A stretch of DNA of 64,000 nucleotides from Candidatus Andeanibacterium colombiense (GTDB taxonomy: Bacteria; Pseudomonadota; Alphaproteobacteria; Sphingomonadales; Sphingomonadaceae). Position numbers and translations under genes: made by a program. The notes under the pieces were generated by a model. It worked only from the letters and a program-made list of their open reading frames with translations. It was not told where the DNA came from and searched no databases. Location: assembly GCA_029202985.1 (NCBI GenBank), contig CP119316.1:1054001-1118000 (forward strand). Direction: 5' to 3'. Shown here in pieces: positions 8,615-18,031 of this stretch. Position 1 is the first letter of the stretch. Each line of letters begins with the position of its first letter.

Positions 8615-9289
8615 TCAATGGCACATGTCCCCGGCCAAGGCCAGTAGCGGCGCCTCGCGCGGGTTTTCGGCCGCGCGCACCTCGCGCCACCCCGTCCCCG
8701 CCGCCGCCGCGATGCGCGGGCCAAGCGCGGCGAGTGATATTCGCCCTCGGTCGAGCCCGAGCCGATCGACCTCCCCCGCGAGATGGGCCGCAGCCTCGCC
8801 CGAATGGAGCAGCACCAGCACATCGCCGCGCAATGCCTCGGCCAATTCGGACGGCACCGGCAGCGGCACGCTTTCATAGACGGTGCGGGTTTCCAGCACG
8901 ATCCCGGGCGGCGGCGCGAGCGGAACCCGCTTGGCGCCCGCCAGCCGCAGCAACCGGAGCGGCGGGTTGAGCGTGGCGAGAACCTGCTGCAGCCCGCCCT
9001 GCCCCTCGGCCGCGACGGTAAAGCCGGCGCGGCGCGCTGCCTCGGCGGTGCTGGCACCCACCGCATAGGCGGGCTTTCCGGCGAACGCGGCGAGCGTGGC
9101 GCCCGCGTGGCGAATTGCATTGGCGCTGCCGAGCAGCACTCCGTCGATCGTGGCCGGCGCAGGCGGCTCCCACGGGCAGGGGCGAACTTCGAACAGCGGC
9201 CAGCCCGCCATATCGAGCCCGGCCTCGCATCCCTGGGCCAATGTCGCGGAAAGCCCCGGCTCGGGCCGGATCGCGACGACGCGGGTCAT
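8615..9289 (-). CDS. hemD: Uroporphyrinogen-III synthase
   Basis: 224 residues, slightly shorter than most HemD proteins (about 240). HemD is poorly conserved; assignment rests on the N-terminal VAIRPEPG, LLGSANAIRH (the usual 'TSxNAV' position), KPAYAVGASTAEAARRAGF and LLHSGEAAAHLAG segments, plus the gene order hemC-hemD. It closes and inverts ring D of hydroxymethylbilane to give uroporphyrinogen III, the branch point for heme, siroheme and cobalamin. Its ATG overlaps the hemC stop by four bases (9286-9289), so translation is probably coupled. Confidence 0.88.
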   Translation of the reverse strand: MTRVVAIRPEPGLSATLAQGCEAGLDMAGWPLFEVRPCPWEPPAPATIDGVLLGSANAIRHAGATLAAFAGKPAYAVGASTAEAARRAGFTVAAEGQGGLQQVLATLNPPLRLLRLAGAKRVPLAPPPGIVLETRTVYESVPLPVPSELAEALRGDVLVLLHSGEAAAHLAGEVDRLGLDRGRISLAALGPRIAAAAGTGWREVRAAENPREAPLLALAGDMCH

Positions 9290-10206
9290 CCGCCGAAATG
9301 CTGCCGGATCGCCGGCCCGGCACGCGCGAGCAAATCGGCGGCAAGCGCCAGCGGTTCCTGCATGTCACCCGCGGCGAAGCGGATTTCGCCATCGACCCGC
9401 TCGGCCCCATCGGGGCTGAAGATGCTCGCCCGCAGGCTCAACTCGCCGGAACCGTCGCACAGCACTCCGATCGGGCTGTGGCAATTGCCCTCCAGCCCGA
9501 CCAGCAGCGCGCGCTCGGCCATAACCTGTGCGCGGCTCGGCGCATGGTCGATCGCCGCGAGCAGTGCGCGCGTCGCGTCATCGTCAGCGTTGCATTCGAT
9601 CCCGATCGCGCCCTGCGACGGCGCGGGCAGCCAGGCCGCGGTGCCGAGCGGAGTGCCGACATCGACCATCCCCAATCGTTCCAGCCCGGCAGCGGCGAGC
9701 AGCGTCGCATCGGCCTCCCCCGCCGCGAGCTTCTGCAGCCGCGTCTGGACATTGCCGCGGAACGACACGACCGAACAGTCGGGCCGCAGATGAAGCACCT
9801 GCGCCGCCCGGCGCGGGGCGCTGGTGCCGATGCGCGCGCCCGCGGGCAGATCGCCGAGGCTCGCCGCGCCCACCAGCACGTCGCGCACATCCGCGCGCGG
9901 CAGCACCGCGGCGATGGTCAGGCTGGCGGGTCGCAACGTCTCGACATCCTTCAGCGAGTGGACCGCCGCATCGATGAGTCCTTCGGCCAGCCAGGCGTCG
10001 AGTTCCTTGGTCCACAGCGCCTTGCCGCCGATATCGGCCAGCGGGCGGTCGAGCACCTTGTCGCCGCTCGCCAGCACCGGGACGAGTTCGACCTGCTCCT
10101 CGTTCCAGCCATGCGCGGCGCACAGCCGCGCACGGGTCTCCTCGGCCTGCGCCATTGCGAGCGGGGAGCGGCGGGTGCCGAGGCGAAGGATGGGTGCGAT
10201 ACTCAT
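9286..10206 (-). CDS. hemC: Hydroxymethylbilane synthase (porphobilinogen deaminase)
   Basis: 306 residues from ATG 10206; an in-frame upstream ATG eight codons earlier is less likely. Signature parts: LRLGTRRSPLAMAQ at the N-terminus, HSLKDV with the catalytic Asp at residue 87, GTSAPRRAAQ and RGNVQTR for substrate phosphates, and the dipyrromethane-cofactor Cys at residue 242 in GLEGNCHSPIGV. The enzyme polymerises four porphobilinogens into hydroxymethylbilane for tetrapyrrole synthesis. It is the first gene of the hemC-hemD-membrane protein operon and is divergent from tsaD (45 bases between), so the promoters share that short gap. Confidence 0.96.
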   Translation of the reverse strand: MSIAPILRLGTRRSPLAMAQAEETRARLCAAHGWNEEQVELVPVLASGDKVLDRPLADIGGKALWTKELDAWLAEGLIDAAVHSLKDVETLRPASLTIAAVLPRADVRDVLVGAASLGDLPAGARIGTSAPRRAAQVLHLRPDCSVVSFRGNVQTRLQKLAAGEADATLLAAAGLERLGMVDVGTPLGTAAWLPAPSQGAIGIECNADDDATRALLAAIDHAPSRAQVMAERALLVGLEGNCHSPIGVLCDGSGELSLRASIFSPDGAERVDGEIRFAAGDMQEPLALAADLLARAGPAIRQHFGG

Positions 10207-10251
10207 GGGCGCGCTTGCCCTAAATCGCATTTGCGTCCAGTGAAACCCCGG

Positions 10252-11286
10252 ATGGGGATGATCCTAGGCATAGAATCCAGCTGCGACGAAACCGCGGCGG
10301 CGCTGGTCACATCCGACCGGCGCATTGTCGCCCAGCGCATCGCGAGCCAGGACGACGCGCACCGCCCCTATGGCGGCGTGGTTCCGGAGATCGCCGCCCG
10401 TGCCCATTCCGAACGCCTCGCCCCGCTGATCGAGGCTACGCTGGCCGATGCCGGGTTGGAATTATCCGACATCGACGCGATCGCCGCGACCGCCGGGCCC
10501 GGCCTGATCGGCGGGGTGATGGTCGGCCTCGTCACCGCCAAGGCCCTCGCGATGGCGAGCGACAAACCGCTTTATGCGATCAACCACCTCGAAGGGCACG
10601 CGCTCTCGCCGCGTTTGGCCGATGTGTCGCTGGAATTTCCCTACGCGCTGCTGCTGGTATCCGGCGGGCATTGCCAGATCCTGCGGGTTGAGGGCGTTGG
10701 CAAGTACAAGCGCTTCGCGACCACGATCGACGATGCCTTGGGCGAAGCCTTCGACAAGACCGCCAAACTGCTCGGCCTCGGCTTTCCGGGCGGGCCGCAG
10801 GTTGAAAGGCTGGCGCGCGAAGGCAATCCCAGGGCGGTCCCCCTGCCCCGCCCATTGGTCGGCAGCGGGGAACCGCATTTCTCCTTCGCCGGTCTCAAGA
10901 GCGCGGTGATGCGCGCAAAGGAGAGCGGGAAATATGCCGATGCCGATATTGCCGCGAGCTTCCAGCAGGCGGCGATCGACTGCGTGACCGACCGTTTGCG
11001 GATAGCGCTTGGGGCAATGGACGACGTTACCGCGCTGGTCGTGGCCGGCGGAGTCGCGGCCAATGCGCCGATCCGTGCCGCGCTCGAAACCCTCGCGGGC
11101 GAGTTCGGCCTGCGCTTCTCGGCCCCGCCCCCGGCGCTGTGCACCGACAATGCGGCGATGATCGCCTGGGCCGCCCTCGAACGCTTCGAGCCGGGCAAGA
11201 GCGATCCGCTCGACATTTCCGCCCGGCCGCGCTGGCCGCTCGATCCGGATGCCGAACCGGCGCGCGGTGCGGGGGTGAAGGCGTGA
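10252..11286 (+). CDS. tsaD: tRNA N6-adenosine threonylcarbamoyltransferase TsaD
   Basis: 344 residues from ATG 10252; a second ATG two codons later is equally possible. MILGIESSCDETAAALV, the ASNH-fold ATP motif AGPGLIGGVMVG, the metal-binding INHLEGH with His112 and His116, and GGVAANAPIRAAL are all diagnostic of the TsaD/Kae1/Qri7 family. With TsaB, TsaE and TsaC it puts the t6A37 modification on ANN-decoding tRNAs. It is the first gene of a tight operon: its stop overlaps the gpsA GTG by four bases. Confidence 0.97.
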   Translation: MGMILGIESSCDETAAALVTSDRRIVAQRIASQDDAHRPYGGVVPEIAARAHSERLAPLIEATLADAGLELSDIDAIAATAGPGLIGGVMVGLVTAKALAMASDKPLYAINHLEGHALSPRLADVSLEFPYALLLVSGGHCQILRVEGVGKYKRFATTIDDALGEAFDKTAKLLGLGFPGGPQVERLAREGNPRAVPLPRPLVGSGEPHFSFAGLKSAVMRAKESGKYADADIAASFQQAAIDCVTDRLRIALGAMDDVTALVVAGGVAANAPIRAALETLAGEFGLRFSAPPPALCTDNAAMIAWAALERFEPGKSDPLDISARPRWPLDPDAEPARGAGVKA

Positions 11287-12272
11287 GTTCGGTCGGAGTG
11301 CTCGGCGCGGGTGCATGGGGCACCGCTCTTGCGCAGATGATCGCGTCAGACGGCAGCGACGTGCTGCTGTGGGCGCGCGAGGCCGAGCTGGTCGACGAGA
11401 TCAACGCCAGCCGTACCAACAGCCTCTACCTGCCCGCGGCGACACTCGCGCCGTCGATCCGGGCGACCGGCGAGGTCGCCGAGGCCGCCGCCTGCGACAT
11501 TCTTCTGCTGGTCACCCCGGCCCAGCATATGGGCACGGTGCTTGCCTCCTTCCCCGCCTTCCCGCGCGATCTGGTCCTGTGCAACAAGGGCATCGAGGCC
11601 GCAACCGGGCGGCTGATGGCCGATGTCGCCCGCGATGCGGCGCCCGGCAGCGCGATCGCGGTGCTTTCCGGCCCGACCTTCGCGCATGAAGTCGCTGCCG
11701 GCCTGCCGACAGCGGTGACCCTCGCCTGCTCGGGGGGCCAGGAACAGTGGGACCGGCTCTCGACCGCAATCGGCCGGCCGAGCTTCCGGCCTTATTATTC
11801 GGACGACCTCGTCGGCGCGGAAACCGGCGGCGCGGTCAAGAACGTGCTCGCGATCGCCTGCGGCGTGGTCGACGGGCTCGGGCTCGGCCAGAACGCCCGC
11901 GCGGCGCTGATCGCGCGCGGCTATGCCGAGATGCAGCGCTTCGGCGAAGCGCTCGGCGGGCGGCGCGAGACGCTGTCGGGCCTGTGCGGCCTCGGCGATC
12001 TGGTGCTTACCTGCTCCTCCACCTCCAGCCGCAATTTCTCGCTCGGCAAGGCCCTCGGCGAAGGCAAATCGCCGGCCGAGCTGATGGCCAACCGCCGCAC
12101 CGTCGCGGAGGGCGCCTTCACCGCCCCGGTATTGGTCGAACGCGCGGCGCAGCTCGGCATCCGCATGCCGATCGCCGAAGCGGTCGGGCGGCTGCTCGAA
12201 GGCGCTCCTGCCAAGGAGATCGTTCAGGAACTGCTCGCCCGCCCGCTCCGTGCCGAGGGGACACAGGGATGA
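11283..12272 (+). CDS. gpsA: NAD(P)H-dependent glycerol-3-phosphate dehydrogenase
   Basis: 329 residues beginning with GTG at 11283, which sits in a GTGA overlap with the tsaD stop. GVLGAGAWGTALAQMIASDG is the Rossmann nucleotide motif; NKGIE, LSGPTFAHEVAAGLPTAVTL, and GGAVKNVLAIACGVVDGLGL (catalytic Lys) followed by GLCGLGDLVLTCSS complete the GpsA pattern. It reduces dihydroxyacetone phosphate to sn-glycerol 3-phosphate for phospholipid synthesis. The 3' end overlaps the flippase gene start by four bases (ATGA at 12269). Confidence 0.97.
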   Translation: MSSVGVLGAGAWGTALAQMIASDGSDVLLWAREAELVDEINASRTNSLYLPAATLAPSIRATGEVAEAAACDILLLVTPAQHMGTVLASFPAFPRDLVLCNKGIEAATGRLMADVARDAAPGSAIAVLSGPTFAHEVAAGLPTAVTLACSGGQEQWDRLSTAIGRPSFRPYYSDDLVGAETGGAVKNVLAIACGVVDGLGLGQNARAALIARGYAEMQRFGEALGGRRETLSGLCGLGDLVLTCSSTSSRNFSLGKALGEGKSPAELMANRRTVAEGAFTAPVLVERAAQLGIRMPIAEAVGRLLEGAPAKEIVQELLARPLRAEGTQG

Positions 12273-13753
12273 ACCCCGCCCCCGAAGGCGGCGATATCGC
12301 CGCGCTCGCCAAGGGCGGGCGGACGAATTTCATCGGCTTCCTGCTGCGGCTCGCGGCGCGCATCCCGTTCCTGTTCATTGCCGCCCGGTTCTATGGGCCG
12401 GAAGAGATGGGCAAGCTGACCTCGGCGCTGGTCGCGATCGAACTTGCGAGCCAGCTCGCGACTTTCGGCCAGAAGCGGGGCCTCGCGGTGCGGCTCGCGA
12501 GCGGCGACCAGGACGACGCCCATGCGGTTGCCGATGCGATGGTGCTGAGCACCCTGCTCGGCGCGATCTTCACCGTGTTCCTGTTCCTGTTTCCCGGGCT
12601 GATCTTCCCCAAGGCGGCACCGACCGAGATCGACCTGCTGCTGCCGCTCTCGATCATCCCCTATACGCTGACCGACATCTCGCTCGCCGCGCTCGCCTTC
12701 CGCTTCGATGTCGGCGCGACGGTCAAGGCCCGCTCGCTGGTCGAGCCCTGGGCGCTGTCGCTCATGGCCGCCGCGGCGATGTTCCTCGCGCCGCACAGCG
12801 GGCTGACGCTGGCCTATAACGTCTCGATCTTCGCCGCCGGGATCTACGCGGTGTTCATCCTGCTCGATGCCTACGGCGCACCGCGCGGCTGGGCGCCCCA
12901 TCCGGGCCGAACACTGAAGCTCGCCCTGGAGAACGCGCCGCTGGCGATGGCCGACATGGTCGAATGGGGCACCCGCCGGATCGACGTCGCGCTGCTCACG
13001 GTGTTCGCCTCGCCCACCGCGGTCGGGGTTTACTATTTCGCGCAGCAGGTCGCGAGCCTGCCGCAGAAGCTCAAGACCAGTTTCGAACCGATCCTCGGCC
13101 CGGTGATTACCCGCAATCTCAAGGAACAGAACTACGCGGCGATTGCGAAGCAAGTCTGCCAGGTCGGCTTCTGGATCACCGCGATGCAGGCCGGGGTGGC
13201 GCTGGCGCTGGGCATTCCGGGGGAGGCGATCATGGGCCTCGGCGGACCCGAGTTCGTCGGCGGGACCGGCGCGCTCGCCTTCCTGCTCGTGGCCGAAGTC
13301 CTCGCCGCGACCGCGGTCGTGTCCGAGGCCGCGTTGATCTACATGGCGCGGATCAAGAACCTGTGGGTCTCGCTGTTCACGATCTCGCTGCAGGCCGCGC
13401 TGACCGCGGCGATCATGCTGGCGATCCAGCGCTATCACAAGCCCGAGCTGTGGTATTCGGCCGGCGCCGCGAGCGCGCTGATGCTGACGCTGGGCACCGC
13501 CTCGCTGATCAAGAGCCGCCTGCTGTCGCGGATATTGCACCAGCCGATCAACAATTGGCGCTGGGCGCTAATCTGGGCGGCCGCGCCGGCGATGGTGGTC
13601 GGGTGGATCGCGGTACAATTGCCCGAATGGGCCGAACTGGCCTTCGGCGTCCCGGCGATTCTCGGCGTCTACGGCTGGATGATCTGGAACAAGGGCTTCG
13701 GCCCGGAAGACCGGCTATTGTTCCGCAAGGGCGTGGCACCACAGGAAGCGTAA
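12269..13753 (+). CDS. Polysaccharide/oligosaccharide flippase family (MATE/MOP) membrane protein
   Basis: 494 residues with about 12-14 hydrophobic helices. The opening GGRTNFIGFLLRLAARIPFL and YGPEEMGKLTSALVAIELAS match the start of PST/Wzx-type lipopolysaccharide exporters, which flip lipid-linked oligosaccharides across the inner membrane. No glycosyltransferases are adjacent, so its glycan is unknown. ATG at 12269 overlaps the gpsA stop (ATGA). The next gene follows after 18 bases, so tsaD-gpsA-flippase-HHH protein looks like one transcription unit. Confidence 0.87.
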   Translation: MNPAPEGGDIAALAKGGRTNFIGFLLRLAARIPFLFIAARFYGPEEMGKLTSALVAIELASQLATFGQKRGLAVRLASGDQDDAHAVADAMVLSTLLGAIFTVFLFLFPGLIFPKAAPTEIDLLLPLSIIPYTLTDISLAALAFRFDVGATVKARSLVEPWALSLMAAAAMFLAPHSGLTLAYNVSIFAAGIYAVFILLDAYGAPRGWAPHPGRTLKLALENAPLAMADMVEWGTRRIDVALLTVFASPTAVGVYYFAQQVASLPQKLKTSFEPILGPVITRNLKEQNYAAIAKQVCQVGFWITAMQAGVALALGIPGEAIMGLGGPEFVGGTGALAFLLVAEVLAATAVVSEAALIYMARIKNLWVSLFTISLQAALTAAIMLAIQRYHKPELWYSAGAASALMLTLGTASLIKSRLLSRILHQPINNWRWALIWAAAPAMVVGWIAVQLPEWAELAFGVPAILGVYGWMIWNKGFGPEDRLLFRKGVAPQEA

Positions 13754-13771
13754 GTTCAGGAGGAACGGATT

Positions 13772-14572
13772 ATGGCGGAATTTCTTGCAGCGAACCCGTG
13801 GGTGATCGGGGCGGTCGTGGTGCTGGCACTGGTGCTGGTTTGGTGGCTGTTCGTTGCCAACCGCAAGACCAAGGTCACCCTCTCGAAGCCCGACGTGCTG
13901 GACGAAGGCGTCGCCCCGGCGAAGCGCAACCAGGCGCTGATCGATTCGCCGAGCGCCGCGAAGACGCCCGGATCGGTGCTGGGCAGCGCCCCTGCCCCGA
14001 AGCCCGCGCCGGCTCCTGCCGCTGCTCCGGCGCCGGTCCCCGCTCCGAAACCCGCCGCCAAAGCCGCGCCGAAACCGAAGGCGCCCGCCAAACCGAAAGC
14101 CAAGGCCGAGCCGAAGCCGGCGGTGAAGGCCGCTCCGGCACCCAAGCCCGTACCCGCGCCCAAGGCGAAAGCGGCCCCGAAGACCGAGGCCAAAGCCGCG
14201 GCCAAGCCGGCTGCGGAACCCAAGGCGAAGGCAGTGCCCAAGGCCAAGGCGGCGCCAAAGGCGAAGGCCGAGCCCAAAGCCGCCCCGGCGCCCAAGGCGG
14301 CCCCCAAGCCGAAGCCAGCGCCCAAGTCGGTCGCGCCCGATGCGCTGATCCAGATCAAGGGCCTCGGCCCGAAGATGGAAGTTTTGCTGCGCGATCTCGG
14401 CGTCACCCGCTTCGCGCAGATCGCCGCGTGGAGCGACGCCGATATCGCCCGGATCGACCAGCAGCTCGGCAGCTTCGCCGGCCGCATCGCGCGCGACAAT
14501 TTCGTCGAACAGGCGAAGCTGCTTGGCGCGGGCGACATAGCCGGGTTCGAAGCGAAGTTCGGCGCGCTCTAA
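13772..14572 (+). CDS. Membrane-anchored Lys/Ala/Pro-rich protein with C-terminal helix-hairpin-helix domain
   Basis: 266 residues in three parts: a membrane helix at about residues 10-29 (WVIGAVVVLALVLVWWLFVA), a low-complexity Lys-Ala-Pro linker at about 73-187 built from irregular PKAKAAPKAK-like units, and a compact C-terminal domain at about 190-255 (LIQIKGLGPKMEVLLRDLGV, then TRFAQIAAW and a Asp-rich helix). The last part resembles the HHH module (DUF4332-like, also found fused to ribosomal L21 and complex I subunit sequences). The linker is basic and extended, like bacterial histone-like tails, so DNA or nucleoid tethering is possible. That role is inference; no function is established here. 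Confidence 0.82.
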   Translation: MAEFLAANPWVIGAVVVLALVLVWWLFVANRKTKVTLSKPDVLDEGVAPAKRNQALIDSPSAAKTPGSVLGSAPAPKPAPAPAAAPAPVPAPKPAAKAAPKPKAPAKPKAKAEPKPAVKAAPAPKPVPAPKAKAAPKTEAKAAAKPAAEPKAKAVPKAKAAPKAKAEPKAAPAPKAAPKPKPAPKSVAPDALIQIKGLGPKMEVLLRDLGVTRFAQIAAWSDADIARIDQQLGSFAGRIARDNFVEQAKLLGAGDIAGFEAKFGAL

Positions 14573-14581
14573 ACAGATCTT

Positions 14582-14669
14582 CGTCATTGCGAGCGAAGCG
14601 CGGCAATCCAGAGCGCATTGTAGCGACGCTCTGGATTGCCGCAGGATCTGCGGTCCCGCGTAATGACGA
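14582..14669. repeat. Palindromic REP-like element in 14573-14729 gap
   Basis: Bases 14600-14615 (gcggcaatccagagcg) pair perfectly with 14627-14642, an eleven-base loop between, and outer arms cgtcatt (14582) and aatgacg (near 14662) pair as a second stem around them. The sequence type, with cgtcattgcgagcgaagcg, is of the dispersed REP-like kind common between sphingomonad genes. It can also act as a terminator for the operon ending at 14572, although no T-run follows. Confidence 0.75.
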
Positions 14670-14729
14670 GAGAATTGCCATTGGCGGTTCCCCCCGCTAG
14701 TGCCCCGGTTTCAGCGGAGACTATCTGAT

Positions 14730-15914
<1,185 letters not shown>

Positions 15915-16264
15915 GACGCCGCGACAAACCGTTTTCCTACAGCCACCGGACTGTGCCACCATCCCGGTGGCTCTTTGACTGCGTCGAATTTTCCTTTTTC
16001 ACGCGCGCTTTTCCGCGTCCGGTGCGCGCGTTTTTCGCGGATGCGTCAGGCTGTCGCCCTCAGGGCCGTAACCCGCGGAATTCAGAGGCTGACGAGCCCG
16101 GACACCATAGCGGACAGGGTGTCGCTTGTGTCACCCTCAGGCGGGCGTGGCAGCACCCCGCCTTGATGCGTCATGCTGACCTTCATGCCCGCTACCGTAG
16201 ATAAAGCGGCTTAAGATGCCAGCCTTCGCTAGCATGACAAATTGGGTGCGGTATAGCCGCTTCC
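15915..16264. other. Gene-free gap between gcdH and recQ
   Basis: No convincing gene; short open frames here lack codon bias and ribosome sites. It contains the putative terminator at 15941, a T-rich stretch near 15987-16037, a dispersed repeat motif at 16112-16136 (shared, inverted, with 48281-48306), and a further inverted repeat gtcatgct (near 16171) / agcatgac (near 16229) just before recQ, where the recQ promoter should lie. Confidence 0.6.
15941..15972 (+). terminator. Putative terminator hairpin after gcdH
   Basis: The nine-base arms agccaccgg (15941-15949) and ccggtggct (15964-15972) flank a 14-base loop and are followed by ctttga, a weak T-tract. It lies 27 bases after the gcdH stop. 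Confidence 0.55.
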
Positions 16265-18031
16265 ATGCAGCCCTCCCCCGCCACCCTGCTCCACGAAGTC
16301 TTCGGTTTCGAGCACTTCCGCGGGGTGCAGGAACAGGTCGTCGACCGGGTACTCGCACGCCAGGGCACGCTCGCGATCATGCCGACCGGCGCGGGCAAAT
16401 CCTTGTGCTACCAGCTTCCGGCAGTCGCCCTGCCCGGAACTTGTGTGGTGATCTCGCCGCTGATCGCGCTGATGCACGACCAGCTCCGCAGCGCCAGCGC
16501 CCTCGGCATCCGCGCCGCGAGCCTGACCTCGGCCGATGCCGACTGGCGCGCAACGCAGGACCGGCTGGTCGCGGGCGAGCTGGATTTGCTCTACGTCGCC
16601 CCCGAACGAGCGAGCGGCGACGGCTTCCGCGCCTTGCTCGAACGCTCGAACATCTGCCTGTTCGCGATCGACGAAGCGCACTGCGTCAGCGAATGGGGCC
16701 ACGATTTCCGCCCCGATTACCGCCTGTTGCGCCCGCTTCTGGACAGTTTCCCGCAAGTCCCGCGGCTGGCGCTGACGGCGACTGCCGACCACCACACGCG
16801 CGAGGATATTCTCACCCAGCTCGGCCTGCCGCGCGAAGGGCTGATCGTCTCGGGCTTCGACCGGCCGAACATCCGCTACACCGTCCAGCCCCGCGACGGG
16901 ATCGGGCGGCAGTTGACCGACATCCTTGCCGCCAATCCCGGCCCCGGCATCATCTACGCCCCCACCCGCGCGCAGACCGAACGCCTCGCCGAAAGCCTCG
17001 GCGCCAAGGGTCGCCCGGTGCGCTGCTATCACGCCGGGCTCGAGCCGCGGCAGCGCGCCGCCAACCAGGCCGCCTTCATCGCGAGCGAAGAAATGGTGAT
17101 GGTCGCGACGGTCGCCTTCGGCATGGGGATCGACAAGCCCGACGTGCGCTTCGTGGTCCATGCCGGCCTGCCCAAATCGATCGAGGGCTATTACCAGGAA
17201 AGCGGCCGCGCCGGGCGTGACGGCGATCCGGCACAGGCGATATTGCTATGGGGCGCCGACGATTTTGCTCGCGCGCGCCAGCGCATCGGCGAGGTCGAGC
17301 CGCAGCGCCAGCAGGGCGAACGCGCGCGCATCGCCGCGCTTGGCGCGCTGGTCGAAACCGGCACCTGCCGCCGCGCGATCCTGCTGCGCCACTTCGGCGA
17401 AAACCCGCCAGCCACCTGCGGCAATTGCGACAATTGCCTGTCGCCCCCCGCGGCTGTCGACGGCACCGAGATCGCGCAGAAATTGCTCTCGGCGGTCTAT
17501 CGCACCGGCCAGAGCTTCGGCCTCGGCCATATCGAGGCGGTGCTGACGGGAAGGAGCGGCGACGAACGGATCGCAAAGCGCGGGCATGACCGGCTCTCGG
17601 TCTTCGGCATCGTCCCGGCCGAGGACGCGCATCTGCTCAAGCCGGTCTCGCGCGCGCTGCTGGTGAACGGCGCGCTCGAAACCAACGAGCACGGCGGGCT
17701 GATGCTGGGCGGCACCGCGCGCGCAATCCTCAAGGGCGAGGAGCGCCTGTCATTCGTGCTGCCCCCGGCCCGCGAACGCCGCTCGAAACGCGGCACTGGC
17801 GAGGCCAACCCGGTCGGCGATCCGCTGTTCGAAGCGCTGCGCGAACTGCGCCGCAGCCTCGCGCAAGAGGCCGGCGTCCCGCCCTATGTGATCTTCCACG
17901 ACAGCACCCTGCGCGAACTGGCGGCCAAGCGCCCGCTCGACGATGAGGCGCTGTCGCACATCACCGGCATCGGCACCCGCAAGCGCGAGGCCTACGGGCC
18001 GGCGTTCCTGGAGGTGATCGCAGCCTATTAG
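16265..18031 (+). CDS. recQ: ATP-dependent DNA helicase RecQ
   Basis: 588 residues. Helicase motif I PTGAGKS at about 40-46, DEAH box at 136-139 with the RecQ aromatic loop CVSEWGHDFRP after it, motif III LTATAD, motif VI QESGRAGRDG, a zinc-binding cysteine cluster (TCGNCDNC) and RQC region, and a C-terminal HRDC domain (about 515-585, with ITGIGTRKREAYG). It unwinds 3'-5' at gapped or forked DNA in the RecF recombination pathway and stalled-fork repair. Complete and of normal length. Its last four bases overlap the convergent esterase gene. Confidence 0.97.
   Translation: MQPSPATLLHEVFGFEHFRGVQEQVVDRVLARQGTLAIMPTGAGKSLCYQLPAVALPGTCVVISPLIALMHDQLRSASALGIRAASLTSADADWRATQDRLVAGELDLLYVAPERASGDGFRALLERSNICLFAIDEAHCVSEWGHDFRPDYRLLRPLLDSFPQVPRLALTATADHHTREDILTQLGLPREGLIVSGFDRPNIRYTVQPRDGIGRQLTDILAANPGPGIIYAPTRAQTERLAESLGAKGRPVRCYHAGLEPRQRAANQAAFIASEEMVMVATVAFGMGIDKPDVRFVVHAGLPKSIEGYYQESGRAGRDGDPAQAILLWGADDFARARQRIGEVEPQRQQGERARIAALGALVETGTCRRAILLRHFGENPPATCGNCDNCLSPPAAVDGTEIAQKLLSAVYRTGQSFGLGHIEAVLTGRSGDERIAKRGHDRLSVFGIVPAEDAHLLKPVSRALLVNGALETNEHGGLMLGGTARAILKGEERLSFVLPPARERRSKRGTGEANPVGDPLFEALRELRRSLAQEAGVPPYVIFHDSTLRELAAKRPLDDEALSHITGIGTRKREAYGPAFLEVIAAY

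Noticed and set aside
13800..14330. Lys/Ala/Pro-rich stretch as a tandem DNA repeat or expansion
   Set aside because: At the DNA level the units vary; it is a protein low-complexity linker with irregular period.
15953..16204. 83-codon open frame in the gcdH-recQ gap
   Set aside because: Starts inside the terminator hairpin, no homology-like features, frame not biased.
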